From: Methanoregulaceae archaeon UBA467
Lineage (GTDB): Archaea; Halobacteriota; Methanomicrobia; Methanomicrobiales; Methanospirillaceae
Length of the DNA: 64,000 nt
Assembly (NCBI GenBank): GCA_002503825.1
Contig: DASP01000013.1
Location: 86,021 to 150,020, forward strand
Reading direction: 5' to 3'
The notes under the pieces are model-generated. The model did not search any database. It was not told the DNA's origin and saw nothing but the letters and a program-made list of their open reading frames with translations. Every line of letters starts with the position of its first letter. Position 1 is the stretch's first letter. A program made the translations under genes and the position numbers. Shown piece after piece: positions 54,301 through 63,857 of this stretch.

Positions 54301-54882
54301 TCATACAATTTTTGTAAGTGTCCCGGTTTCGAGATCGTAGTAAAGCCCGTGTATCCCGACCCTGTTGTCACGTAATGCCGATTTAATTATCGGGTATGTG
54401 TTTAAATGCTCGATCTGGAGTCTGATATTTTCCTTCTCAATTTCAGTGTAACGAGCTCGTTGTTCTTCGGGAGTGGCGGGTTTTTTAATCCGCTGGTCGA
54501 CCCGTTCTTTCGCATCCCGGGCATTGTTGAGCCACAGCGGAATATATGAGTCTGAGCTTTCCTTGTCAAGGGCCTTTATCGCCCCGCAGTCTGAATGCCC
54601 GCATACTGCAATATCTTTGACTTTGAGGTGAATAACAGCATATTCAAGGACTGTTGCAAAGTTCCAGTCATGTATAGGGACGATATTTCCGATATTACGT
54701 TGTACAAAGATCTCCCCTGATCGTGCACCGGTGACGCGTTCAGGGTTCACCCTCGAATCTGAACATCCGATCCAGAGCACTTCCGGACTCTGGTGGAATA
54801 CCAGGTTTTTATAATGTTCACTGTTCTCGTTAAAATCAGTCTCTCTGAATTTCAAATTTCCAAGCAGCAAATTATCAATCAT
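54301..54882 (-). CDS. Beta-class carbonic anhydrase
   Basis: A protein of about 193 residues. Zinc ligands and the Asp-Arg dyad lie in WIGCSDSRVNPE, and the second zinc block is VCGHSDCGAIKAL. FVQRNIGNIVP is conserved. ATG 54882 is supported by gaggg nine bases upstream and by normal family length; the frame is open to 54951. The enzyme interconverts CO2 and bicarbonate, which would supply both methanogenesis and CODH/ACS. Confidence 0.93.
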   Translation of the reverse strand: MIDNLLLGNLKFRETDFNENSEHYKNLVFHQSPEVLWIGCSDSRVNPERVTGARSGEIFVQRNIGNIVPIHDWNFATVLEYAVIHLKVKDIAVCGHSDCGAIKALDKESSDSYIPLWLNNARDAKERVDQRIKKPATPEEQRARYTEIEKENIRLQIEHLNTYPIIKSALRDNRVGIHGLYYDLETGTLTKIV

Positions 54883-55161
54883 TGTATTCATTCCCTCTGG
54901 TAAGATAGGAGTACCCGTAACGGATGCCTCAAATCTAATTTTAGGGGACATTTAATTAACTCTTCTGATCCGGATCTGCCGGTGTCACGATCAGAGGGAC
55001 ATAAAATACTTCATCTGTATTCCGTTTGCAATTTAAAAAGATTCATCATCAGTTCGGCACTATAGAAATGCAGAAAATAACAGGAGTCAGCAGCGTTGTT
55101 TACAGGAATCGCTGACAGATTTATCCATGTCATATACGATACTCCTGCAAAACCGGTATTC

Positions 55162-55920
55162 ATGAAAAATATACACGTCACTACCCGATATGGGGAAATT
55201 GATTTTGCCCGTGGCATAGCCATCCTTATGATGGTCATATTCCACACGGTATTTGATTTAAGTTTTTTCGGGATAGTCCCGTTTTCCGTTTACACAGGAT
55301 TCTGGAGAATATTCGCCATTTCAACGGCATTTTTATTTGTTTTTCTTGTAGGCGTCTCCTTCTCGGTCAGTGCTGCGAATGCCGAAAAAAAATTAAGCAG
55401 GCGTGATTTCGTTCTCAAGTATTTTTTCAGGGGCCTCATGATTTTTGGGATTGGTCTTTTCATTACCCTGGTTACATGGCTCTATCTTGGAAACGGGTTT
55501 ATCATCTTTGGGATATTGCACCTCATCGGAATTTCAATCATACTGTCTGTTTTCTTTCTGCGGTTTAACCTGTTTAACCTCATATCAGGTACAGCCATCA
55601 TCATCGCCGGTATTATTATCCAGTGGTACCACGGTCCAGTCTGGCTTTTATGGGCAGGGATACATCCCGAATCGTTTTACAGCGTAGATTATACCCCCCT
55701 GCTCCCGTGGTTCGGGGTTGTCCTGATCGGGATTTATACCGGAAAAAAATTATATCCTGGCGGGATAAGGGCCTATACATCGCGGATAGTACAACATCTT
55801 GATAGCAATGCCGTCTCCTTTCTTGGAAGGCATTCACTTTTAATCTATATCCTGCACCAGCCGCTCATCATTCTTGTCATCCGGATTATTACAGGCGCTG
55901 CTATTTTTCCGGTATCCTGA
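55162..55920 (+). CDS. DUF1624/HGSNAT-catalytic-domain membrane protein
   Basis: A protein of about 252 residues with seven or eight hydrophobic helices. The opening RYGEIDFARGIAILMMVIFH and the final GRHSLLIYILHQPLIIL are typical of this acyltransferase-like family. The reaction is unknown in archaea; acetylation of envelope sugars is a guess. The frame opens at a TTG at 55096; ATG 55162 is preferred. Confidence 0.8.
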   Translation: MKNIHVTTRYGEIDFARGIAILMMVIFHTVFDLSFFGIVPFSVYTGFWRIFAISTAFLFVFLVGVSFSVSAANAEKKLSRRDFVLKYFFRGLMIFGIGLFITLVTWLYLGNGFIIFGILHLIGISIILSVFFLRFNLFNLISGTAIIIAGIIIQWYHGPVWLLWAGIHPESFYSVDYTPLLPWFGVVLIGIYTGKKLYPGGIRAYTSRIVQHLDSNAVSFLGRHSLLIYILHQPLIILVIRIITGAAIFPVS

Positions 55921-56046
55921 TCCCGTTTTCAGCCGGTGTGGCTGACCGTTTCCGGCAGGATTGTTAAAAGCGATCAGAGTGAAAAATGAAAGAATGTTGC
56001 TGACACCACAGGATGTCAACAAAGCCTTATTTTTCTAAAAGATCTA

Positions 56047-56171
56047 TGCATGGTCCCTTTCGCAGTGCGGGGACGCACATCTGCGATCATGGGTATCAGC
56101 CCCGGGAGTGTCGCGATGAGGCGTGCGGCGACAGAGGAATGATGAGAGATCCGGATAGGTTTCAACAGAGC
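56047..56171 (+). repeat. Intergenic repeat R2, copy at 56.1 kb
   Basis: Reads ggtccctttcgcagtgcggg, then gacgcacatctgcgatcatg, ggtatcagccccgggagtgt and ggtttcaacagagc. It aligns with 60645-60767 (plus) and 37617-37740 (minus). No R1 unit adjoins this copy. The rest of 55921-56262 has no gene. Confidence 0.7.
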
Positions 56172-56262
56172 GTGTTATGAGCCTTCGCGGCTCACAGATG
56201 GGCATGAAAAAGGGGGCAGGCGAATATTAACCGGACTTTTTCATACCCCGGAAATAATATAT

Positions 56263-58098
56263 TTATAGGCTTTTTTTCAGTGTAAAACAGAACAGTACGC
56301 CATGATCTGAGCTGCCAGGTACCGGATCCTCGACCCATATCTCCCCGCCATACCGTCCTATGAGCGTTTTCACAATATAGAGACCGAGCCCTTTTCCGCT
56401 CGAGGTAATATTATTCCTCTGGAACCGGTAAAAAATAACCTTTTTCAGTTCATCCGGTATCCCCGGACCATTATCTTCTACCTGCACGAGAATTGAACCA
56501 TTACCGGTTTTTTCGGTGACCGTGATTTTGATATGGGTTGCAGGCCCGCCAAACTTCAGGCTGTTGCCGATGAGATTGGTGAAAATTTCTCCGATGAGGT
56601 CATCACCGCAAACCATGTATCCGGTCCCTTCATACTCAATGTCTGCATCAGGGAAATGGTTTATTTCTGAACGTATGACCCGGTCAAGGTCCACTACCTT
56701 CAGTTCATTTTTCCTCTCCTGTATTTTTCGTATCGTCTCGAGGTTCCTGATAATCTCCCTGCTTTTCTGGATCCCCTCAATCATCTTCACTGAAATATTC
56801 CGCGCTTCACCATCGACCATTTCTGTAAGCAGGTCTCCGTACCAGAGAGACGCCAGGTTCGCATTATTGATGTCATGCATCAGAATGTCCAGATAGAGGT
56901 TGGCTTTCTGGTTGGCATCCAGCAGTTGTTCTGACAGATGTAATTTCAATACTGCGGTTCCTGTCTCTTTTCCAATCGATTCAAGCACCCCTATATCCTC
57001 TGAATTAAATTCGAAAACGCGCTCTGTGGCAAAATACATGGCGCCTATCCTGTGTGAGTCTGTAACCAGGGGAATAACGATGCCTGAATACGGGACAGGG
57101 ATGTCTTTTCGGTACGAGGAGACGAACAGATCAAACTGTACTATGGCACGGTTCCATTCGGCAGATAACTCGCCTGAATCACGCGTTATCCGTGAAAAGA
57201 GCGAGCTTTGATCGATCTGGTAGTAATCCTCAATCCGGGCAGGATCTTTACTTTTTACATAAATCCCGGCAGATTCAAAAGAAAGGAATTCCATTGTTTT
57301 CAGCAGAGTTGTGCTAAATAGGTCCCTCACTGTCGAGGCTGTTGTTGCAGACCCGATTATCTCATTGATAGTCTGCAATTGGCGATTTTTATCATTTATT
57401 TCTTCTTCATGGATTTTCCTCTGCGAAATATCGGTGAGAGTGAGGATTATCTGGGATCCCGGAAGACGTGCGGCAGATATCAGGACAGGGATTTTACGCC
57501 CTTCCTGCGCTCCGATGACGGACTCGAAGTTTATAACCGGTTCATTTGAAGATAATTGCGAAAGGAGATGTTCGCGTGCGGGAATGTCGGTCCAGAAATC
57601 GGTAAGAGATTTTCCTACAAGATCATCTGGTATCTGTCCCGCCATATCAGCTCCCCTCCGGTTCACCTCTTCAATTATAAAATTATGGATACTATTCCTG
57701 ACCAGGAAAAACCCGGTTTCAGAATGATCGAATATTCCGTGATATCGTGCCTCCTTGTCTTTTAAGTCCCCTGAAAGGGAGGATATTACGACTGCAATTG
57801 CAACAAGCACGTAAAAACTTGCAGTAGTGACTGCATAGGTGAGGTCAGGAATCGTCTGGGATGCATAGAGAAATACAAGTCCTACCTGCAGGATACCGAC
57901 GGCGACAGCAAAAAGAACACCCTTCTTCGGGAACCAGAACGCGGCAATAATTATCGGGAGATAGAAAAGCAACGGTGTAATAACCGAAAGTCCAAGAATT
58001 ATTCCGGCGATATTTGCCACGAATGCTACAATGGTGATGACAGAGAGTATTGCAAGATGAAAGCTCTGCCTTCCCGTTATCATTTTATAATAATTCAT
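56263..58098 (-). CDS. Membrane sensor histidine kinase (PAS-GAF-HATPase)
   Basis: A protein of 611 residues. Four or five transmembrane helices (residues 15-110) form the input module. A PAS domain (residues about 117-235, ending LTDISQRK) and a GAF domain (about 240-395, with GIVIPLVTDSHRIGAMYFA) follow. The dimerisation helix has the candidate phospho-accepting His in LYLDILMHDINNANLASLW. The ATPase has N-box EIFTNLIGNSLKFGG, VEDNGPGIPDELKK and GKGLGLYIVKTLIGRYGG. This is the common methanogen type of kinase. A REC protein follows on the same strand 350 bases upstream of it and could be its partner. Confidence 0.9.
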   Translation of the reverse strand: MNYYKMITGRQSFHLAILSVITIVAFVANIAGIILGLSVITPLLFYLPIIIAAFWFPKKGVLFAVAVGILQVGLVFLYASQTIPDLTYAVTTASFYVLVAIAVVISSLSGDLKDKEARYHGIFDHSETGFFLVRNSIHNFIIEEVNRRGADMAGQIPDDLVGKSLTDFWTDIPAREHLLSQLSSNEPVINFESVIGAQEGRKIPVLISAARLPGSQIILTLTDISQRKIHEEEINDKNRQLQTINEIIGSATTASTVRDLFSTTLLKTMEFLSFESAGIYVKSKDPARIEDYYQIDQSSLFSRITRDSGELSAEWNRAIVQFDLFVSSYRKDIPVPYSGIVIPLVTDSHRIGAMYFATERVFEFNSEDIGVLESIGKETGTAVLKLHLSEQLLDANQKANLYLDILMHDINNANLASLWYGDLLTEMVDGEARNISVKMIEGIQKSREIIRNLETIRKIQERKNELKVVDLDRVIRSEINHFPDADIEYEGTGYMVCGDDLIGEIFTNLIGNSLKFGGPATHIKITVTEKTGNGSILVQVEDNGPGIPDELKKVIFYRFQRNNITSSGKGLGLYIVKTLIGRYGGEIWVEDPVPGSSDHGVLFCFTLKKSL

Positions 58099-58446
58099 AT
58101 GAACCCTGTATATCTTTTATTTTTTCGGCCTGCAATATATAATCAATGAATAAACCCTGATCTGTTTTCTATATTGCTATATTCATCCCATGGTGAAAAG
58201 CTCTCCACTTCGTGATAATTCATACCTGTAACAAGATTTATACATCCCAATTCCTGTTATTCCCGGAACTCCGGAGACGTTCATTATTCCGGGTATCCCG
58301 GGCACGTCATCTTTTTGAGAAGGTGAACCGTGAAAAAGCCGCAGATATCAAAAAAAAAACGTTCAACAGCGGTAAAGATCAGGCCCCGCTGATAACGGTA
58401 TAGTGCATGAAAAAAAGAAGTCTCCTTCATATGAAAAACCGGTCAT
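58099..58446. other. Intergenic region with AT-rich promoter, no gene
   Basis: The minus-strand gattatatattgcagg element (about 58130-58144) is a good TATA box for the histidine kinase gene. The remaining sequence up to the REC gene stop shows only short frames. Confidence 0.4.
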
Positions 58447-59775
58447 TCAATGGTAAGGTCTTTGAATACCCTGCCGTATCAGGGTCTGTGCCCGGTCAAA
58501 TGACTTTTTCGCCTCTTCATTTCTATGAAGTTCCTTAAGACATAACCCGCGGTAATTCCATGCATTGACATGTGAAGGATCAAGTTCGAGCACTTTATCG
58601 AAATAGTGAATTGCTTCTTCAAGTAATTGGAAATTTCCGGATGATTTGCCAAGTTTCTCGATTGTTTCTCCCTTATAGTAATACGTCTCCGTGGTTGGAG
58701 CTTTTAAATCAATTACCATGTTAAAAGACTGGATAGCTTCCTCGTAGCGGCCGAGTTCCTTAAGGCATATGCCCCTGTCCTGCCACGCTTCGACATGTCC
58801 CGGGTCCATCTCGATAACCCGGTTAAAACACTGAATAGCGTCCTGGAACTTGCCCTGCTTATAGTACAGATTCACTCCCTTTTTGTACCATGCTCCGGCA
58901 GATTTTCCAAAAATCTTGTCAACAAGCCCGAACTCTCTTTCGCGTTCTTCCTTTCGTTTTCGCTCATCCTCAATACGACGGATTTCGGTGATGTCACGAA
59001 TTGATTCGATAGCCCCGACAATATTGCCCTTGGGATCGAATATCCGGGTTGCCCGTGCCCATAGAATTGCAGGTTTATCCCCCTGTATGAGGTTTTCGGT
59101 CTCTGCAATGAGTGAATTACCCTGCCGTCTCACATTTATGTAGGAACTACGGCTTATTTCTGAATCAGGTTTCAGTACAAGGTCAATAAGAATGGGTTTT
59201 CGTTTTCCATAAAAAGGGACAGAATATTCATAATCAGCTCTCCCGATCATATCTTCTTCGCCAATTCCGGTCAGTTCTTCCATGGCCTTGTTCCAGGATA
59301 TGACACGGCCTTCCCTGTCAATGGCAAAAGTAGCATCAGGAAGATGATTGATGATATCAACCACCTGGCGGTCTGCAGTCCTGATCGATTCTTCGGCGGA
59401 TCTTCGCTGGATTGCCTGCCGTATCATGCCCCCGAGGGCTGCAAACTGGGATCTGGGATCCTGGCCTTTCTGGAGGTAGAAATCGGCGCGGTTATTGAGT
59501 GCTTCAACAACCACATGTTCCCTGCCTTTTCCAGTGAATATGATAAATGGTGTCGGATCACCCTGGGCCCGGAGAATTTTAAGGAATACGATCCCGTCCA
59601 TCATGGGCATTTCGTAATCTGATACAATGGCATCATAGGTCTGGTTTTTTAATTTATCGAGTGCCTCAAGTGCAGATCGACTGGTGTCGACCTTCATTTC
59701 CCCGGAGCGCTCGAGAAAGAGCCGGGTTACTTCGAGCAATGCCGGCTCATCATCAACAAATAAAACCGAGATCAT
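58447..59775 (-). CDS. Response-regulator/PAS/TPR protein
   Basis: A protein of about 442 residues. The receiver domain (1-125) has SVLFVDDEPALLEV, phospho-Asp in AIVSDYEMPMMDG and FIIFTGKG, with the usual Lys replaced in a FYLQKGQD context (Lys still present). A PAS domain (about 140-275) ends SIRDITEIRRIEDE. Three or four TPR repeats (about 300-440) follow, for example AIQCFNRVIEMDPGHVEAWQ and AIHYFDKVLELDPSHVNAWN. There is no DNA-binding or kinase domain; output is probably by protein contact through the TPRs. The start at 59775 is ATG. Confidence 0.87.
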   Translation of the reverse strand: MISVLFVDDEPALLEVTRLFLERSGEMKVDTSRSALEALDKLKNQTYDAIVSDYEMPMMDGIVFLKILRAQGDPTPFIIFTGKGREHVVVEALNNRADFYLQKGQDPRSQFAALGGMIRQAIQRRSAEESIRTADRQVVDIINHLPDATFAIDREGRVISWNKAMEELTGIGEEDMIGRADYEYSVPFYGKRKPILIDLVLKPDSEISRSSYINVRRQGNSLIAETENLIQGDKPAILWARATRIFDPKGNIVGAIESIRDITEIRRIEDERKRKEEREREFGLVDKIFGKSAGAWYKKGVNLYYKQGKFQDAIQCFNRVIEMDPGHVEAWQDRGICLKELGRYEEAIQSFNMVIDLKAPTTETYYYKGETIEKLGKSSGNFQLLEEAIHYFDKVLELDPSHVNAWNYRGLCLKELHRNEEAKKSFDRAQTLIRQGIQRPYH

Positions 59776-60167
59776 CTGCACACCTGATTACAGAGACATT
59801 TAGCCCCTGTTTTTTATTTATCGGTCGAATAAATAAAATCTCGCTTGAAGCGGGAGGGTGCAGCAGATCCCCTGCATCCCCCGTGGATCAGGAATGGGTA
59901 TTTCACCCCCGGTATGATGCAATTTTTTTGTGCGGCAGGTGATGTGAAAAGAAGGGTGTACAGATGTGTCTTTGGGGCGCCCTTTACAGGGGAGGTCGGA
60001 TCAGGTATAAATTCCATTTAATCCTGAAAATATTGAAATAATTGATAAATAAACTCCAATTGAAAAACCAGTTCTAAATTAATAGTTATTTTATTACCTC
60101 TTCAGAATGGAGATATTTCACTGATCATTAGCCGAATATTGTTTGAATTTGAAAATCAGGTTACTAC

Positions 60168-60179
60168 TTTATATATCAG
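60168..60179 (+). promoter_or_regulatory. Orphan TATA box in the 59.8-60.8 kb gap
   Basis: The element actttatatatc stands 25-30 bases before accctatggtgcaccgg, where a transcript could begin. The following 60 bases can pair tggtgc (about 60199) with gcacca (about 60252). No protein gene follows, so a small RNA is possible. A hairpin gggtgcag/ctgcatccc also lies at about 59856-59880. Confidence 0.25.
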
Positions 60180-60530
60180 AAAATAAAACCAACCCTATGG
60201 TGCACCGGTCCCGCTTTGCGACGCCTGCCCGAATAATCGTCATTTAAGGTGGCACCAGGGATGACTTCTATGATGGCATGGCATGACGGGATGGTTCTCG
60301 GTACACCCCATTTTGTAAAGGCCCGGTCACGACGCTGACGGGAATGGTGCCCGGTAGTGTGAAAGGCATCACCGGGAGACTATGATATATTTGTATTGTT
60401 TTCGTCATTCCGGCTGGCGGGATGATTAATTTTTTTGAAATAATACCTCTTACAGTCTTTTCTCCCAAGAATCAGGCTCTTTTCTCACAATAATATGACA
60501 CTGTTAAAATCCTCATCCCGGTAAAACCTG

Positions 60531-60610
60531 TTCTATCCATTTCACTGACAGGAGGGGTCGGAGCCTCCCTGCCCCGCCCGCTGCAGGACGGTCTGAAGGG
60601 AGGGTTGACC
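60531..60610 (+). repeat. Intergenic repeat R1, copy C
   Basis: Reads gttctatccatttcactgac, then aggaggggtcgg, cctccctgccccgcccgctgc and ggagggttgac. It is followed after 34 AT-rich bases by R2 in the same order as at 37.6-37.85 kb (inverted there). Confidence 0.65.
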
Positions 60611-60644
60611 GGGTATCAGTTACTTTTTAAAAAGAACTAAATTT

Positions 60645-60767
60645 AGGTACCTGTCTTAGCGAGGGGACGCACACATACGATCATGGGCATCAGCCCCGGG
60701 AGTATCGGTATGAGGTGTGCGGCGAAAGAGGAATAGTGAGAGAACGGGATGGATGTCAACAGAGCCA
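60645..60767 (+). repeat. Intergenic repeat R2, copy at 60.7 kb
   Basis: Reads gcgaggggacgcacacatac, then gatcatgggcatcagccccg, gtgcggcgaaagaggaatag and gatgtcaacagagcc. A 17-codon frame starting MGISPGS occurs here and in the 56.1 kb copy but is broken in the 37.7 kb copy. Confidence 0.7.
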
Positions 60768-60832
60768 GTAATATCTTTGCCCGTCTTACCCTCACGACAT
60801 AGCGGGGAGCCAAAAAAAAGACCCGGAAATAA

Positions 60833-62503
60833 TCACTCGTTAAAAATTGGCACATGCCGGAAAGAATCGACATCAAAAAGACCCTGATCAGTTACCCTGA
60901 GATGCGGTATGACCGTCAGTGCAAGGAACGAGAGATACATGAACGGGTCATCAATTGCACCCATATCTGCGGCATGTGCATTGAGCTCTGACAATAATGC
61001 GTATACCTCTTCATATGAACGGACCGACATCAGCCCGGCACATTCGAGCGGAAGATATGTAACTTTTGTACCAGATACGGCGGCCATCCCGCCACCACCT
61101 CTGATTACCGTGCTGATTGCAGTCCTGATATCAGGATCGTTCGTTCCGGTTGCAATAATATTGTGGGTATCATGTGAGACGCTGCTGGCAAGAGCACCAT
61201 GTTTCAGTCCAAACCCGTGTACGAGGCCGCATCCAACAGAATGATTCAGATAACGGCTGCATACGACGATTTTCAATATGTCACGCGGGAGATCAGGTAT
61301 ATCCTTTCCGTCGAGGTCATATGCGAGTGTACTGGTCAGGATCTGGTGAGGTACGATCCCGATGACACGGGCGGTCCCGGTGCCGGTAATGGCAATGTCC
61401 TGATCTGCAGGGACACCGCAGAGAAACTTTTTCTTAATGAATCCTTTTTGCTGATACGAGCTGTCTGTCACATATTTGCCTGATTTAAACGTAACCTCGA
61501 CATCAAAAACAGAATCCTTTTTTAATATGCAGAAGTCAGCAATTTTACCGGGAGATAATGCACCCCGGTCGGACAGAAGGAAACGTTCTGCGGGCGTTAA
61601 TGTCGCCATCCTTATTGCCAGTTCGGGTTCTGCTCCATACTCGATTGCTTTTCGGACACAGTCATCAATATGACCGTCTTTGATAAGCATGTCAACATGC
61701 CGGTCATCAGTTGCAAAACAGCACCTGCTGGAGGCAGGCCCTGTAATAATCGGAACGAGTTCTTTTAAGTTCTTTTCAGTAGACCCTTCCCTGATGAATA
61801 TATACATGCCTTTCCTGAGTTTTTCAAGGGCTTCTCCGGCACCGGTACATTCATGATCGCTCTGAATTCCGGCAAGGATATAGGCATTAAGATCATTGCC
61901 CGTAAGTAATGGTGCGTGACCATCGACAAGCGGGAACATCCGGATTTTTTTCCATACCTCTTCATCAAGGGTGAGCACACCCGGGACATTCATCACTTCC
62001 GCAAGCCCGAGTACTCCTGATATTCCCTTGAATTCGGAAAGATCGGATGCATCCAATACCGCACCGCCCCTGTCAACGGGTGTTGCCGGGACACACGAGG
62101 GAAGCATGACGAAAATATCGATTGGAAGGCCTTCCCGTTCTGAGAGTATATATTCCAGTCCTGCACTCCCGCATACATTCCCGATTTCATGGGGGTCTGC
62201 AATGACTGTTGTTGTCCCATGCTTTACGACAAGCCTTGCATATTCATGGGGACAGAGAAGTGAGCTTTCAATATGCACATGGGCATCGATCAGACCGGGC
62301 ACAACCCGCCGGCCTTTGAGGTCGTATTCCTGAACTCCATGGTATTCTCCGGTTCCGATAACAACACCGTTTTTCACGGCAAATCCGGAATTCTCCCATT
62401 CACACGTAAACGGGTTAAAAATCTCTCCATTATAAAATACGATATCAGCAGGGACATTTCCACGTGCCGCTTTCATAAAATGTTTTGTATTAAACCCTGA
62501 CAT
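60833..62503 (-). CDS. ade: Adenine deaminase
   Basis: A 556-residue amidohydrolase of the Ade family. Motifs are VVPGLIDAHVHIESS (HxH metal site), TTTVIADPHEIGNVCG, LVDGHAPLLTGNDLNAYI, CCFATDDRHVDML, and the C-terminal domain block VVCSRYLNHSVGCGLVHGFG with SHDTHNIIATG. It converts adenine to hypoxanthine in purine salvage. ATG 62503 is preferred over the GTG just before it. It overlaps the lipoprotein gene by 14 bases, so the two are co-transcribed. Confidence 0.95.
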   Translation of the reverse strand: MSGFNTKHFMKAARGNVPADIVFYNGEIFNPFTCEWENSGFAVKNGVVIGTGEYHGVQEYDLKGRRVVPGLIDAHVHIESSLLCPHEYARLVVKHGTTTVIADPHEIGNVCGSAGLEYILSEREGLPIDIFVMLPSCVPATPVDRGGAVLDASDLSEFKGISGVLGLAEVMNVPGVLTLDEEVWKKIRMFPLVDGHAPLLTGNDLNAYILAGIQSDHECTGAGEALEKLRKGMYIFIREGSTEKNLKELVPIITGPASSRCCFATDDRHVDMLIKDGHIDDCVRKAIEYGAEPELAIRMATLTPAERFLLSDRGALSPGKIADFCILKKDSVFDVEVTFKSGKYVTDSSYQQKGFIKKKFLCGVPADQDIAITGTGTARVIGIVPHQILTSTLAYDLDGKDIPDLPRDILKIVVCSRYLNHSVGCGLVHGFGLKHGALASSVSHDTHNIIATGTNDPDIRTAISTVIRGGGGMAAVSGTKVTYLPLECAGLMSVRSYEEVYALLSELNAHAADMGAIDDPFMYLSFLALTVIPHLRVTDQGLFDVDSFRHVPIFNE

Positions 62504-62840
62504 CACGGATCACCGTATATATCTGTTCATCACCGGTTACGATCGAGAGATACACTTTATAATTTCCCGGTGTAAGATTTGCCGGGATATGTACCCTGCT
62601 TGTCCCGCTTATAACTGATACGAGTTCTGACTTTTGAAAAATCTGGTACTGCTCCAGATTCCGGGTTTCGTATACCGTCATGCGAAGGATACGCATAGTG
62701 GTATTCCCGTCATTGGTAAGAATTACGTTAAATCCCCCGTCAGAATAGGACACGTCCCCGACGTTGACCGAAAGACATCCTGCACATGCAAGGGCTGCCA
62801 GCGTCAGCAGCCCGGCAAAACGGAATGTTCTGGAGATCAT
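62490..62840 (-). CDS. Small lipoprotein with an immunoglobulin-like fold pattern
   Basis: A 116-residue protein. The signal peptide is MISRTFRFAGLLTLAALACAGC with lipidated Cys22. The mature part alternates beta-strands (VSYSDGGFNVILTNDGNTTM, RILRMTVYET, YKVYLSIVTGDEQIY), suggesting a small beta-sandwich. ATG 62840 begins the signal peptide; the frame is open to 62882. It is upstream of and overlapping ade. The function is unknown. Confidence 0.65.
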   Translation of the reverse strand: MISRTFRFAGLLTLAALACAGCLSVNVGDVSYSDGGFNVILTNDGNTTMRILRMTVYETRNLEQYQIFQKSELVSVISGTSRVHIPANLTPGNYKVYLSIVTGDEQIYTVIRDVRV

Positions 62841-62952
62841 ACTTTCATTCTCGATCTCACAGGCTAAAAAGACACCTGTCAACCGGACGACGGGCTATAA
62901 AAAAAGGGAGAAAAATCCGGTGCGATGGACACACCATAACATTACCTATGTA

Positions 62953-63261
62953 TTACTTTTTTTGCTCATTCTGGATTGTCTGTTGAGTTGTGAGGACATC
63001 TACCAGCAGGTCTTTCATCATTTTTTTCATAAAATCGCGTCCCTCATCCGATGAAAGGTACTCCTGAAGGAGCTCCTTGTATTGTCCCACATCGTTGTGA
63101 TTGTCGACGAAGGATATTAATGCTTGGGTAATGCAATCTGATACAGTCGAAAACTTTTTTTCTTCGTATACAAGTTTATTGACTTTTTCATAGATATAAG
63201 GGGGCATTTTATAGGAAATTGCAACGCGTTCCCCACCCTGATTTGATCCTTTTTCACCCAT
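62953..63261 (-). CDS. Ribbon-helix-helix transcriptional regulator
   Basis: A protein of 102 residues. The N-terminal ribbon-helix-helix has RVAISYKMPPYIYEKVNKLV and FSTVSDCITQALISFVDN. A helical tail (YLSSDEGRDFMKKMMKDLL) may mediate oligomerisation. It is divergent from the membrane protein at 63426, and the shared region contains repeated TGTATTAC boxes that it might bind. Confidence 0.8.
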   Translation of the reverse strand: MGEKGSNQGGERVAISYKMPPYIYEKVNKLVYEEKKFSTVSDCITQALISFVDNHNDVGQYKELLQEYLSSDEGRDFMKKMMKDLLVDVLTTQQTIQNEQKK

Positions 63262-63425
63262 CCTCTAAGAAATGAAGTTCCATAATATATAAATAATGTT
63301 TTTCCCGCTTAAATTCCATAAATAATACATAAAGAATCTATTTTTATATTGTATTACTTTTGTATTACATATGAAATACTTTAAATAGATACGGGAAGAC
63401 TATTCGAGTAGGGAGTGTGTAAAAA
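63262..63425. promoter_or_regulatory. Divergent promoter with repeated TGTATTAC boxes
   Basis: Two direct tgtattac copies (about 63351-63358 and 63362-63369) and an ataatacat box nearby (about 63322-63330) lie in a strongly AT-rich region with TATA-like elements (tttttatattg, ctttaaatag). The spacing of 11 bases is one helical turn, as seen in ribbon-helix-helix operators. Autoregulation by the adjacent regulator is a testable guess. Confidence 0.45.
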
Positions 63426-63857
63426 TTGAGTGAAATTGTCATTCTCGGGCTTGCCATTGTTGTTGTGTTCAGCCTCTTCTCAAGCCTCGTACTGCTCAGG
63501 ATGGGGTTGATAATTGACCGGTTTCCCACCGAATACGAAGACGCGCGGGAACGCAGTATCTACAGTCCGATTGAATTTACACGGCTTTCGGTAATCCTGT
63601 TCTGGATATTGTTTGGAATAGGCGGTTTCATGGTACTACAGGAAACAAGGCTCATGCTTATTGCCGGGATAACCACGCTGTTCGGGATCTGCATGTATCT
63701 TATTACTGCGGTGATATTTTCGTTAGCTGTTTATAATCTGATGAGAACGCGGAAGCCTGACCGGTCCGGAGCGCCGTCGCCATCCGGTCACCTGTTCAGA
63801 CCTCTCAAAATGTCTTCCCGGATGCCTGCGCAATCAACTGAACAACAGGGAAATTAA
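63426..63857 (+). CDS. Small membrane protein with three helices
   Basis: A 143-residue protein starting at TTG. Helices are at residues about 3-25, 55-75 and 78-103. A short extracytoplasmic or cytoplasmic loop (DRFPTEYEDARERSIYSP) follows the first helix and the tail is Pro/Ser-rich. The family is not recognised. The stop overlaps the stop of the convergent partial gene. Confidence 0.6.
   Translation: MSEIVILGLAIVVVFSLFSSLVLLRMGLIIDRFPTEYEDARERSIYSPIEFTRLSVILFWILFGIGGFMVLQETRLMLIAGITTLFGICMYLITAVIFSLAVYNLMRTRKPDRSGAPSPSGHLFRPLKMSSRMPAQSTEQQGN

Noticed and set aside
57311..57727. 138-codon plus-strand frame
   Set aside because: It is the opposite-strand shadow of the histidine kinase, which has clear domains.
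60268..60468. 66-codon minus-strand frame in the long gap
   Set aside because: No ribosome-binding site, no recognisable pattern; probably chance.
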